64,000 nt of DNA from Leeuwenhoekiella polynyae (GTDB taxonomy: Bacteria; Bacteroidota; Bacteroidia; Flavobacteriales; Flavobacteriaceae). Under the pieces are notes generated by a model that did not search any database, was not told the origin of the DNA, and saw nothing but the letters and a program-made list of their open reading frames with translations. A program made the position numbers and the translations under genes. Of this stretch, positions 43,319 to 52,189 are shown piece by piece. The stretch lies in the NCBI RefSeq assembly GCF_042683665.1, contig NZ_JBHUOO010000007.1; one strand, given 5' to 3'. Numbering within the stretch: the first letter of the stretch is position 1; each line of letters starts with the position of its first letter.

Positions 43319-43858
43319 ATGAAGAAATTTACTATCTTTTTTGCCCTTACCATTTTTGCTCTTGCATTCAATTCTTGTGATGCAGTTGATGAATTGACTG
43401 AAATTGATGTTGATACTACTATCACCAAAGATTTAGTGATTACCGTTGCCGAAGGAGAAACCACTTTTTCAGAAAGTGCTTCTATCAGTATAGATGATGA
43501 TGATGTGCAAGATAATCTTGATAAAATAGAAGATTTACAAATCACAAAACTTACCTACCAAATTCTTAGCGTAAGTGGTACTGAAGATGTTATCGCGTCT
43601 GGTAGTTTTACTGCTGCAAGCAGTACGTATCCATGGTTTTCTGCCGGAGATAGTACTTCTGTTAATCTAACGACTGCCGCTGCTGATGGAACAGTTTATG
43701 AAATTGAAGTGAACCAGGCTTTAGTAGATGCGTTTGAAGCAGACTTGAGAAGTGGTGCTACAGCAACTTTATCAGCTTCAGGAACTGTATCTGATGCTCC
43801 TGTAACCTTTACTGTACGCATTACCGCTGACGTAAAAGTAACTGTTGATGCAATCTAA
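43319..43858 (+). CDS. Predicted surface or periplasmic lipoprotein of unknown function
   Basis: A 179-residue protein with a signal peptide MKKFTIFFALTIFALAFNSC, whose Cys20 sits in a lipobox-like position. The mature part is acidic, starting DAVDELTEIDVDTT, with beta-rich Ser/Thr stretches and an IDDDDVQDNLDKIEDLQITKLTYQI segment that may bind calcium or another cation. I do not recognise a family. It has its own strong promoter and terminator, so it is a well-expressed single-gene unit. Confidence 0.8.
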   Translation: MKKFTIFFALTIFALAFNSCDAVDELTEIDVDTTITKDLVITVAEGETTFSESASISIDDDDVQDNLDKIEDLQITKLTYQILSVSGTEDVIASGSFTAASSTYPWFSAGDSTSVNLTTAAADGTVYEIEVNQALVDAFEADLRSGATATLSASGTVSDAPVTFTVRITADVKVTVDAI

Positions 43859-43875
43859 CTAGATAATCAACTACT

Positions 43876-43907
43876 AAAAAACCCGATGCCATCACATCGG
43901 GTTTTTT
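43876..43907 (+). terminator. Rho-independent terminator
   Basis: Stem AAAAAACCCGATG / CATCGGGTTTTTT of 13 bp with a 6-nt loop, placed 18 nt after the lipoprotein gene stop codon and ending in a T6 run. Confidence 0.9.
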
Positions 43908-43927
43908 ATGTCTTGATTTTTCTGAAA

Positions 43928-43942
43928 ACGGGTAAGTGCAGG
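43928..43942 (+). repeat. 15-mer ACGGGTAAGTGCAGG, copy 2
   Basis: Exact copy of the 15-mer at 33098-33112, here 52 nt upstream of the DUF4212 gene that begins the symporter operon. Confidence 0.45.
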
Positions 43943-43994
43943 TGGCACACTTGTTAATAATGCTTTATATTCGTAAAAAATTAACAATTATTTT

Positions 43995-44255
43995 ATGCCG
44001 ATACCTGAAAATGCTCGGAAATACTGGCGCGAAAACATCAAATACCTCTCCATTTTATTGATCATTTGGTTTGCAGTTTCCTTTGGTTGCGGCATACTTT
44101 TTAAAGATTTTCTCAATCGATATAGTTTGGGAGGTTTTAAATTGGGCTTTTGGTTTGCCCAGCAAGGCAGCATCTATGTGTTTGTGATTCTCATTTTTGT
44201 CTACATCCGGTTGATGAATAAACTGGATAAGAAATACGGATACAACGAAAAATAA
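43995..44255 (+). CDS. DUF4212 small subunit of sodium:solute symporter
   Basis: An 86-residue protein with two membrane helices (about residues 18-38 and 50-72) and the DUF4212 pattern YWRENIKYLSILLIIWFAVSFGCGILF. Such proteins occur beside one clade of SSS-family transporters as a small partner subunit. The large transporter gene follows after 20 nt. Confidence 0.92.
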   Translation: MPIPENARKYWRENIKYLSILLIIWFAVSFGCGILFKDFLNRYSLGGFKLGFWFAQQGSIYVFVILIFVYIRLMNKLDKKYGYNEK

Positions 44256-44275
44256 CCCACACCAACCAACTCATT

Positions 44276-46048
44276 ATGGATGTTCAAATCTGGACCTGGC
44301 TACTCGTAGGCGTATCTTTTGCGCTTTATTTTGGAATTGCAATCTGGGCCCGTGCGGGTTCTACTAAAGAATTTTATGTTGCGGGCGGCGGGGTCTCCCC
44401 GTTAGCTAACGGAATGGCAACCGCAGCAGACTGGATGAGTGCGGCCTCGTTTATCTCGATGGCAGGTATTATCTCGTTTGCCGGTTACGATGGTTCGGTC
44501 TACCTAATGGGTTGGACCGGGGGTTATGTACTGCTTGCGCTTTTGCTGGCGCCATATCTGCGTAAGTTTGGCAAATTTACGGTACCCGATTTCATTGGCG
44601 ATCGTTATTACTCCAATACCGCACGTACCGTAGCTGTGATTTGTGCCCTCATTGTATCGTTTACCTACGTGGCCGGGCAAATGCGCGGTGTGGGTATCGT
44701 TTTTTCACAATTTCTTCAGGTCGAAATCACTACCGGGGTGATTATTGGGATGGCTGTGGTTCTGGTATTCGCTTTTTTAGGCGGAATGAAAGGCATCACC
44801 TATACTCAGGTAGCGCAATACTGTGTGCTTATTTTTGCATTTATGGTACCTGCTATTTTTATTTCGATACAAATGACCGGTAATATTATTCCACAGATTG
44901 GGATGGGCGGTCGTGTGGAAGATGGTACCTACCTCCTTCAGAAATTAGACAACCTACATACGCAGCTGGGCTTTAAAGAATATACCGAAGGCACCAAATC
45001 TACCTGGGATGTCTTTGCGATCACATTGGCATTGATGGCCGGTACTGCCGGATTGCCCCACGTGATTGTGCGCTTTTTTACCGTTCCTAATGTAAAAGAT
45101 GCCCGTAAATCAGCCGGATGGGCATTACTGCTTATCGCTATTCTATATACCACGGCACCGGCAGTTTCGGTATTTGCACGTACCAATTTAATTGAGACGG
45201 TAAGCAATCAGGAGTATTCTTCGTTACCCGAATGGTTTAAAAACTGGGAAAATATGGGACTCATTGCGTGGTCTGATAAAAATGAAGATGGAAAAATTCA
45301 ATATGTAAACGGTGAAGCTACCTCTGGAAAACCCGAATTCACGGATACCCGCGGAGCATACGGCGAGCGCCTGATCAGCAATGCATCTCCCGAAACCAAC
45401 GAACTCTATGTAGACCGGGATATTATGGTACTGGCCAATCCTGAAATAGCACAACTACCCGCCTGGGTGATTGCTTTAGTCGCCGCCGGTGGACTCGCCG
45501 CAGCGCTGTCTACTGCTGCCGGATTGTTGCTGGTCATTTCGACTTCGGTTTCTCATGACTTGATTAAAAAACAATTAAAACCGGATATTTCAGACAAAGG
45601 CGAATTGCTGGCGGCACGTATCAGTATTTTTGTTGCTGTGGTTGTGGCAGGACTCTTTGGGATTTATCCGCCGGGATTTGTAGCTGCCGTGGTCGCACTG
45701 GCTTTTGGTCTCGCGGCTGCCTCGTTCTTTCCGGCAATTGTTTTGGGAATTTTTGACAAGCGTATGAACCGCCAGGGCGCCATTAGCGGAATGATCGTAG
45801 GTATCGTCCTGATGCTGTTTTATATGATACGGTTTAAGACCGGCCTCATTGGTGTTCTAGACCCCTTACCGGCATCCGAATGGTGGTTTGGAACCTCACC
45901 TGAAGGTTTTGGAACCGTAGCGATGACGGTAAATGTGGTTATCTCAGTTATTGTTTCCAGACTCACACCTGCACCACCTGAAGATGTGCAGGATATTGTA
46001 GAAAACATACGAATCCCCAGCGGTGCGGGAGAAGCTCACGATCATTAA
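44276..46048 (+). CDS. Sodium:solute symporter, acetate-transporter (ActP-like) clade
   Basis: A 590-residue SSS-family transporter with about 13 membrane helices. The N terminus (YFGIAIWARAGSTKEFYVAGGGVSP) and the GLPHVIVRFFTVPNVKDARKS segment are typical of the acetate and related monocarboxylate group, and LAAALSTAAGLLLVISTSVSHDL carries the Na2-site serines. A long periplasmic or cytoplasmic insertion lies at about residues 305-395. With acs 1.2 kb downstream, uptake of acetate or a similar acid is the likely role. Confidence 0.9.
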   Translation: MDVQIWTWLLVGVSFALYFGIAIWARAGSTKEFYVAGGGVSPLANGMATAADWMSAASFISMAGIISFAGYDGSVYLMGWTGGYVLLALLLAPYLRKFGKFTVPDFIGDRYYSNTARTVAVICALIVSFTYVAGQMRGVGIVFSQFLQVEITTGVIIGMAVVLVFAFLGGMKGITYTQVAQYCVLIFAFMVPAIFISIQMTGNIIPQIGMGGRVEDGTYLLQKLDNLHTQLGFKEYTEGTKSTWDVFAITLALMAGTAGLPHVIVRFFTVPNVKDARKSAGWALLLIAILYTTAPAVSVFARTNLIETVSNQEYSSLPEWFKNWENMGLIAWSDKNEDGKIQYVNGEATSGKPEFTDTRGAYGERLISNASPETNELYVDRDIMVLANPEIAQLPAWVIALVAAGGLAAALSTAAGLLLVISTSVSHDLIKKQLKPDISDKGELLAARISIFVAVVVAGLFGIYPPGFVAAVVALAFGLAAASFFPAIVLGIFDKRMNRQGAISGMIVGIVLMLFYMIRFKTGLIGVLDPLPASEWWFGTSPEGFGTVAMTVNVVISVIVSRLTPAPPEDVQDIVENIRIPSGAGEAHDH

Positions 46049-46074
46049 TTTTAGTTGTATTCGTCAGACTAAAA

Positions 46075-46669
46075 ATGACCTTTGAGGAAAAGAAATATTA
46101 CGACAGAATAAGGGCTCGATTTATAGGTCGAAAAGTAATCCAAGTCTATTATGAGGAGTTAAATTATGATTCAGATGCTGAGTTCTGGGAATATACTTCC
46201 GAAATTCATTCTGTTGATATGAATGTTATATTTCAATTTGATAACAATGATTTGATTCAAATAAAGTGGGATAATGAATTTTATTGTTACGGAATTGGTT
46301 TTGAGGAATTAAAAAAAAATCGACTACCGTAAAAACATTAAAACCATCAAACTAACTGAAAACAAAAATTGGAAAAAGCTAATAAAAAATAAAATCTCTG
46401 AAATCACAGTTTTCTGGGATATTAGTGAGGGAGTACAAACCGTTTTACAAAATCATTCACCTACAAAGAATCAATTTGATGTTCGTAAAATTCCTCAAAC
46501 TTGGCAAATTGAATTTGGTAGTGAAAAAATATGGATTTCTGCCTTAGAAATTAAAGATGGAGAAACTAGCTCATATTGGGCTGACCATTTAACAATATTA
46601 TTTACAAATCAAGGACAAGAAAAGTTTGAACTGATTAAAAATTCACGTAAACAAAATACCATAATTTAA
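46075..46669 (+). pseudogene. Hypothetical gene split by a frameshift in an A9 run
   Basis: The first frame runs from ATG 46075 to a stop at 46332 (85 residues, MTFEEKKYYDRIRARFIGRKV). A nine-A tract at 46311-46319 marks the break: removing one A joins it to a second open frame (IDYRKNIKTIKLTEN... to TAA at 46669, 117 codons), giving a product of about 198 residues. The downstream frame has no start codon at its head and natural codon use, so the two parts were one gene. It may be a real mutation, a sequencing error or transcriptional slippage. I do not recognise the family. Confidence 0.75.
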
Positions 46670-46679
46670 ACTTTATCAT

Positions 46680-47063
46680 TTGGCTAATTTCAAATTCAAT
46701 CACATTGCACTTTCGGTAAAAGATGTGAATGCCTCGGTTGATTTTTATCAAAACGTATTTCAGTTTGAGGAACTGGAAAATACCGCTTCCAACTCGAAGA
46801 CACGCTGGTTATCGCTTGGTGAAGGCAGAGAATTACACCTGATTCCCAGGTCTGATGCGGTAATTAAAACCAATAAAGCCGTTCATTTTGCTATGGCTAC
46901 TTCAGATCTAACTGCATTTATCACCCATATTGAAACTCTTGGTATTGCGTATTCAGATTGGAAAGACACACCTTTAAAAAACTACGTCAGAGATGACGGA
47001 ATTAGGCAAGTTTATTTTCAGGATCCCGATGCCCACTGGATTGAAGTCAATGAAGCCTTCTGA
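46680..47063 (+). CDS. VOC family protein (glyoxalase-like)
   Basis: A 127-residue protein with the typical glyoxalase I-like start FKFNHIALSVKDVNASVDFYQNVFQF and the C-terminal FQDPDAHWIEVNEAF carrying a conserved Glu. One candidate metal ligand is the His near residue 8 (FNHIAL). Function may be lactoylglutathione lyase-like or dioxygenase-like; the substrate is unknown. It starts with TTG, directly after the frameshifted gene, and no ATG is available. Confidence 0.87.
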   Translation: MANFKFNHIALSVKDVNASVDFYQNVFQFEELENTASNSKTRWLSLGEGRELHLIPRSDAVIKTNKAVHFAMATSDLTAFITHIETLGIAYSDWKDTPLKNYVRDDGIRQVYFQDPDAHWIEVNEAF

Positions 47064-47235
47064 TTTCAAGTTTAAATCATCAGTCAATTTTCTAACTGGT
47101 TTGCGATAATTATCCAAATTCATAATTTTTTGGCAGAAAAATTAATGAAATCAAAACATTCCCTTTAGAATTTTTCAAAAAGAATCGATATCGTTTTAGT
47201 AATTTTAAGCGTTACAACTACAAGTATTAAATCGC

Positions 47236-49146
47236 ATGAGTAATTATCATATCAAACATTTAGAAGAATATTTTCAAGTCTATCGCAAGTCGGTACGTAA
47301 TCCAGAAAGCTACTGGGAAGAAATCGCCGAAGAACACTTTATGTGGCACAAGCGCTGGGATAATGTGTTAAGCTATGACTTTGATAAGCCTGAATTTAAA
47401 TGGTTTGAAGGAGCAAAACTCAACATTACCGAAAATTGCATCGACCGCCATCTGCGTACACGGGGTGACAAAACAGCCATCCTTTTTGAGCCCAACAATC
47501 CGGATGAAGAAGCACTGCACATCAGCTATAACGAGTTGCATGAACGCGTTGCTAAAATGGCTAACGTACTCAAATCACAAGGCATCAAAAAGGGAGACCG
47601 CGTCTGCATTTATTTACCTATGATTCCCGAGCTGGCTGTTTCAGTCCTGGCTTGTGCGCGAATAGGCGCGATACATTCCGTAGTATTTGCCGGGTTTTCT
47701 TCCAGTGCGCTTGCTACACGTATTAATGATTCTGACTGTAAACTGGTTATCACCAGCGACGGTTCTTTCCGGGGTAGCAAAACAATCGATTTAAAAGGAA
47801 TTGTTGATGAGGGATTGAAAAAATGCGAAAGTGTCGAAACCGTTTTGGTTGTAAACCGCATCAATGCTGAAATCGACATGAAAGAAGGGCGTGACCAATG
47901 GCTTCAACCACTTCTGGAAAAAGCTGAAACTACCTGTGCTCCTGAAATTATGGATGCTGAAGATCCGCTGTTTATTTTATACACTTCGGGATCAACCGGA
48001 ACGCCCAAGGGAATGGTACATACCACAGCCGGGTATATGGTCTATTCTGCGTTTACCTTTAAAAATGTATTTCAATACCGGGAAGATGATGTGTACTGGT
48101 GTACGGCAGACATCGGCTGGATCACCGGGCACAGTTATATTGTTTACGGTCCGCTGGCCAATGGTGCAACGACCGTTATGTTTGAAGGCGTGCCCAGCTA
48201 TCCTGATTATGGTAGATTCTGGGAGATTGTAGAAAAACATAAAGTCACCCAGTTTTATACAGCGCCAACGGCAATTAGAGCTTTAGCCAAAGAAAACCTG
48301 GAACACGTAGAAAAGTATGACTTAACCTCCTTAAAAGTATTGGGTACCGTAGGCGAACCCATCAATGAAGAAGCATGGCACTGGTATGACGAAAATATCG
48401 GGAAGAAAAAAAGTCCGATTGTAGATACCTGGTGGCAAACCGAAACCGGGGGAATTATGATCTCGCCTATTCCCTACTCCACCCCCGCGATTCCAACATT
48501 TGCGACTTTGCCGCTACCCGGTATTCAGCCTGCATTGATGGATGAAGAAGGCAACGAAATTAAAGGCAATCAAGTTGACGGAAGGTTGTGTATCAAATTT
48601 CCCTGGCCCTCAATGGCCCGTACCATTTGGGGTAATCATCAACGGTATAAAGAGACCTATTTTTCAGCGTTTAAAAACATGTATTTTACCGGCGACGGCG
48701 CTTTACGCGATAGTGTAGGCTATTACCGGATCACCGGTCGTGTAGATGATGTGGTGATCGTAAGCGGTCACAATCTGGGTACCGCACCTATTGAAGATGC
48801 GATTAACGAGCATCCTGCAGTGGCCGAAAGCGCCATTGTGGGTTACCCGCACGAGGTGAAAGGTAATGCGCTTTACGGGTATGTGATCTTGAAAGAAACC
48901 GGTGAAAGTCGTAATCAGGACAATCTACGCAAAGAGATCAATCAACTGATTTCAGATCGAATTGGCCCAATAGCCAAGTTGGATAAGATTCAGTTTACAA
49001 ATGGACTTCCTAAAACCCGAAGTGGTAAAATTATGCGTCGTATTCTGCGTAAAATTGCTTCTAACGATACGTCAAACCTTGGAGACACCAGCACATTACT
49101 AAATCCTGAAATTGTCCAGGAGGTAATGGATAATGTGATTAAATAA
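47236..49146 (+). CDS. acs: Acetate--CoA ligase (acetyl-CoA synthetase)
   Basis: A 636-residue AMP-forming acetyl-CoA synthetase. It converts acetate, ATP and CoA to acetyl-CoA, AMP and pyrophosphate. Motifs are the P-loop YTSGSTGTPKGMVHT, VDTWWQTETGG and the C-terminal LPKTRSGKIMRRILRKIA, whose lysine is the site of regulatory acetylation. Length is close to the family norm of 650. Together with the upstream ActP-like symporter it makes an acetate uptake and activation group. Confidence 0.98.
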   Translation: MSNYHIKHLEEYFQVYRKSVRNPESYWEEIAEEHFMWHKRWDNVLSYDFDKPEFKWFEGAKLNITENCIDRHLRTRGDKTAILFEPNNPDEEALHISYNELHERVAKMANVLKSQGIKKGDRVCIYLPMIPELAVSVLACARIGAIHSVVFAGFSSSALATRINDSDCKLVITSDGSFRGSKTIDLKGIVDEGLKKCESVETVLVVNRINAEIDMKEGRDQWLQPLLEKAETTCAPEIMDAEDPLFILYTSGSTGTPKGMVHTTAGYMVYSAFTFKNVFQYREDDVYWCTADIGWITGHSYIVYGPLANGATTVMFEGVPSYPDYGRFWEIVEKHKVTQFYTAPTAIRALAKENLEHVEKYDLTSLKVLGTVGEPINEEAWHWYDENIGKKKSPIVDTWWQTETGGIMISPIPYSTPAIPTFATLPLPGIQPALMDEEGNEIKGNQVDGRLCIKFPWPSMARTIWGNHQRYKETYFSAFKNMYFTGDGALRDSVGYYRITGRVDDVVIVSGHNLGTAPIEDAINEHPAVAESAIVGYPHEVKGNALYGYVILKETGESRNQDNLRKEINQLISDRIGPIAKLDKIQFTNGLPKTRSGKIMRRILRKIASNDTSNLGDTSTLLNPEIVQEVMDNVIK

Positions 49147-49315
49147 GATTTACGCATAAAAAGTAAACCTTTACTTCAATCTCTAAGTGAGATAAAGTTT
49201 TGATTTTTAAACTAAAACGCCCTTTAGTAAAAATTAAAGGACTTTTAGTTTAAAATTAATCATTGACATTCGCTGAAATTAATAATTTTGATATCTAATT
49301 AAAATATAAAATATA

Positions 49316-49585
49316 TTGGAAAACTTAAACAACCAAAGACCTCCAAAAACCTGGCTTGTAGAATCTATTTTATCTACTGTTTTATGCTGCTTACCTTTTG
49401 GCATTGCCGGTATTGTTAACGCTGCAAAAGTTGAATCTCGTTTCTATGCAGGCGATATAGAAGGCGCAGAACGCGCTTCAAAAGAAGCCAAAAAATGGAC
49501 AATTGTAAGCGCCGTAGTAGCTGTAAGCTTTGCATTTTTGTATGTAATACTAATTGTTATAGGTGTTGCCAGTAGTCAGTTTTAA
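49316..49585 (+). CDS. CD225/dispanin family membrane protein
   Basis: An 89-residue protein with the CD225 pattern: a first hydrophobic segment STVLCCLPFGIAGIVNAAKVESRFYAGD (about residues 20-47), a loop with AERASKEAKKW, and a second membrane helix near the C terminus. Bacterial CD225 proteins are small membrane proteins of unknown role. The start is TTG, since no ATG is in frame. Its 3' end overlaps the start of the DUF2752 gene by 23 nt. Confidence 0.83.
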   Translation: MENLNNQRPPKTWLVESILSTVLCCLPFGIAGIVNAAKVESRFYAGDIEGAERASKEAKKWTIVSAVVAVSFAFLYVILIVIGVASSQF

Positions 49586-49955
49586 ACAATTAATCTATAT
49601 AGGCAGTGCAATTTTGATAGTGTCTACTGCCTATATTTACAAAACATACAATCCTCTGGAAGTAGGCTTTTTCCCCAAATGTCCGTTTTATACATTAACT
49701 GGGTTTTTCTGTCCAGGTTGTGGCTCTCAAAGAGCATTACATCATTTGCTAAATGGAAACATACTCCTTGCGTTTGAAAAAAACGCTTTGTTTTTGATTG
49801 CTTTACCGTATGTTGGTTTTGGCGCTTTTTTAGACATCAAGAATAATTATAATAACAAGCTAATCCAAATTCGAAAAACATTCTATGGAACATTAGCTAT
49901 TTGGGTTGTTTTCTCTATAATAATCATCTTTTGGATCGTTCGAAATTTGTTTTAA
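49563..49955 (+). CDS. DUF2752 family membrane protein
   Basis: A 130-residue protein with three membrane helices. The diagnostic motif is CPFYTLTGFFCPGCGSQRALHHLLNGNILLAFEKN at about residues 38-72, including two paired cysteines (CPGC). Starts with GTG inside the CD225 gene; translation is probably coupled. The CD225-DUF2752 pair recurs in Bacteroidota, suggesting a joint but unknown role in the membrane. A terminator follows. Confidence 0.85.
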   Translation: MLPVVSFKQLIYIGSAILIVSTAYIYKTYNPLEVGFFPKCPFYTLTGFFCPGCGSQRALHHLLNGNILLAFEKNALFLIALPYVGFGAFLDIKNNYNNKLIQIRKTFYGTLAIWVVFSIIIIFWIVRNLF

Positions 49956-49986
49956 AAATCGCTTTTCTTTAAAACTTTATAAAAAT

Positions 49987-50023
49987 AAAATGCCACGATA
50001 TAAAACTATCGTGGCATTTTTAA
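49987..50023. terminator. Rho-independent terminator
   Basis: Stem AAAATGCCACGATA / TATCGTGGCATTTT of 14 bp with a 6-nt loop, between the ends of the DUF2752 gene and ssb. The T5 run favours the plus strand, but the A-run gives U's on the minus strand too. Confidence 0.88.
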
Positions 50024-50040
50024 TTTAGATTGGGAGCAGC

Positions 50041-50373
50041 CTACTTACTCAGCATCAACAGTTCACTGCATAAAATTTCAGTAAAATAGCGTTTCTCACC
50101 TTGTTTGGTTTCATAAGAACGAGAGGTTAATTTTCCTTCTATGGCGATTTCTTTACCTTTTGAGACATAGTTTTCAACGATTTCTGCCGTTTTACCCCAG
50201 GCAACTACATTGTGCCACTGCGTATCTGTGACGCGTTCGCCATTATTGTTTTTGTAAGTTTCATTAGTTGCAATACTAAATTTTGCCAGTTTCTTACCCG
50301 ATTCCAGATTTACGATTTCAGGATCATTGCCTAAGTTTCCGATCAACTGTACTTTGTTTCTTAATGTGCTCAT
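50041..50373 (-). CDS. ssb: Single-stranded DNA-binding protein
   Basis: A 110-residue SSB with a complete OB fold: MSTLRNKVQLIGNLGNDPEI, AKFSIATNETYKNNNGERVTDTQWHNVVAWGKTAE and GKLTSRSYETKQGEKRY. It lacks the long disordered linker and the acidic C-terminal tip (usually DDDIPF) that recruits partner proteins, so it is probably a secondary SSB and not the main replication form. It is divergent from the decayed pseudogene to its right. Confidence 0.93.
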   Translation of the reverse strand: MSTLRNKVQLIGNLGNDPEIVNLESGKKLAKFSIATNETYKNNNGERVTDTQWHNVVAWGKTAEIVENYVSKGKEIAIEGKLTSRSYETKQGEKRYFTEILCSELLMLSK

Positions 50374-50599
50374 GATTTTTGTTTTACGTTAAACAGTTAA
50401 TAATTATTTACACTGCAAAGATGCATGTGGAAACAAATACTAATCGGTTGCGAAACAATTACTTTCGCTTATAGTCGTTTGTAAGCGTTTGTATTCGGAA
50501 TAATAAGCACTACTAATCAAAAAAAACTTTGTTAAAAAATAACCTATTGCCTTTTAGAACTATTACAGACAATTTCCCAGCAACCTAACAACAGTCCAA

Positions 50600-51782
50600 C
50601 TTTACGCTCACCACCTTCTACGAATCTCCCTCTTTGCGCGCAACAAAACTTGTGGAATATGTACGAACGGCTTTTAGATTTTTTTTTAAAACAGAAAGTA
50701 TTACTGCGTTCTTACACAAAATGCTTCAGGCGCTTTAAAGATTGTAGAAGAATGCAACCCATTTACAACAGGCAGTGAATATCTTACTTTTTGACACTCA
50801 CAATTCCGTAAATGGAATTCGTGAATATTGCAAGACGAAAGATGACTCCAATAATTATATTCGTATTCAAGTTGAAGATCTCAGAATTCATGAAAATGAA
50901 GAAGAACTACCTATTGAGCTAAGCCGAGAAAGACAAGCTAAAAGACTTTTTTTTATCCGGTACAATCGAATGTTTCACGAGTACCACATGATCTGAATTG
51001 GAAAAAAAAGCTAAAGATCTTGATTGGGATGTTTTATTAGATGCTGCGGCCTTTACCCCACATCAGAATTGAATTTGTCTAGGATCGAACCCGATTTTGT
51101 CTCCTTATCATTTTTAAGATTTTTGGTTATCCCACAGGCCTGGGTGCGCTGCTGGCTCAGAAATCAAAATTCAGTGAATTATTTAAACCTTGGTTTGCGG
51201 ATGGTACCGTAACTCTAGCCAGCATCAAACCTCCGCATCATTATTTAACCAAAAACCATGAGCGCTTTGAGAATGTAACCTTAAATTATCTAGATATTCC
51301 TGCTCTAAAAACCGGTTTAGATTATGTAAATGCTGTTGGAAGACAACGCATCAACAAACGGGTAAATTCACTTTCTAAATATCTTTTTAATAAACTCAAC
51401 AACCTCAATCATAAAAAATGAAACTAAAAAAGTTAGACTCTTTGGTCCACAAGACCCCCTTCAAACCGGAAGAACTTTGATTATGTGTTTTTATGATTCT
51501 GCAGCTACGTAAATTCCATTTGAAGAGATAGAGCGCAGAGCCAATGCTCATTATATTTCATTATGCCCCGGCTGTTTTTGTAATACGGGTATTGATAAGA
51601 CCAGCAATGATGTTAATTCTGACAAATTACCCGATTTTTTTACCAGTAACCATCAAGGTGGATATCGAGAACTCATTAATGCCATACAAAAAATGCGAGG
51701 AGCAACACGTATCTCGGTCGTTCTGGCAACGACAAAATCTGATTTAGATCAATTTTTAAACTTCGTAGACAGCTTAACCTAA
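50600..51782 (+). pseudogene. Decayed class V aminotransferase-fold PLP enzyme
   Basis: No intact frame spans this stretch, but pieces in all three plus-strand frames join into one protein of the class V aminotransferase (cysteine desulfurase/molybdenum cofactor sulfurase-like) family. In order: ESPSLRATKLVEYVRTAF, NASGALKIVEECNPFTTGSE, THNSVNGIREYC, LEKKAKDLDWDVLLDAAAF, the PLP-lysine region SF-KIFGYPTGLGALL, ASIKPPHHYLTKNHERF and the C-terminal ISLCPGCFCNTGIDKTSND. At least six frameshifts and several in-frame stops interrupt it. It ends near TAA 51780-51782. The start is approximate. The upstream boundary may lie near 50540. Confidence 0.85.
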
Positions 51783-52189
51783 CAGACTTATAGTTTGCCA
51801 ACTTTTTAATGATTTTTTACGAATAAATAACAATTAGAAAAAGCCTAATATCTTCGCATATTTTATCCACAATTTTATAAGTTATGAACGTTGACAACAC
51901 AAAACTTTCCATTTAGGTTAAGTGCTTCGCTACTAGCATTTGCAAGCTTTTCCTTTAAAACACAATTATTAATTTAAAATTAATTTTCTGTAAACTTTTT
52001 ACATTTTAAAAAAACATTAATTATTGAAAATCAATTAATTAAACTTATTTTTTTGACAACTTTTAGCATGTGTCAAAATACAATGTTGATAACAATGTTG
52101 AAAAAGTTAGCACCACCACTCACCATGCAAGGCATTAAAATTTCAACTTTATACTTCTCAAAAGCTATCATTTTTTAACGTCTACTTGT
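51783..52189 (+). promoter_or_regulatory. AT-rich upstream region of nrdBA with DnaA box, inverted repeat and direct repeat
   Basis: 407 nt without a gene. It contains a perfect DnaA box TTATCCACA (51863-51871), a strongly AT-rich 120-nt stretch (about 51955-52055), a perfect inverted repeat TTTTGACA / TGTCAAAA (52051-52058 and 52071-52078, 12-nt spacer), and a tandem ACAATGTTGA (52080-52089 and 52092-52101). It probably carries the promoter and operators of the ribonucleotide reductase genes. No clear -33/-7 pair was found. Confidence 0.6.

Noticed and set aside
46075..46332. 85-codon gene as a complete small protein
   Set aside because: Its frame continues into a 117-codon frame after one base is removed from the A9 run, so it is the front part of a longer gene.
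50775..51747. Three small plus-strand open frames (73, 62 and 67 codons)
   Set aside because: They are fragments of one decayed PLP enzyme, with residues of a single family running across frame changes, and not separate genes.
51783..52189. Replication origin
   Set aside because: One DnaA box plus AT-rich DNA is not enough; there is no cluster of boxes and no dnaA, rpmH or gyr-type neighbour. Gene regulation of nrdBA is the simpler reading.
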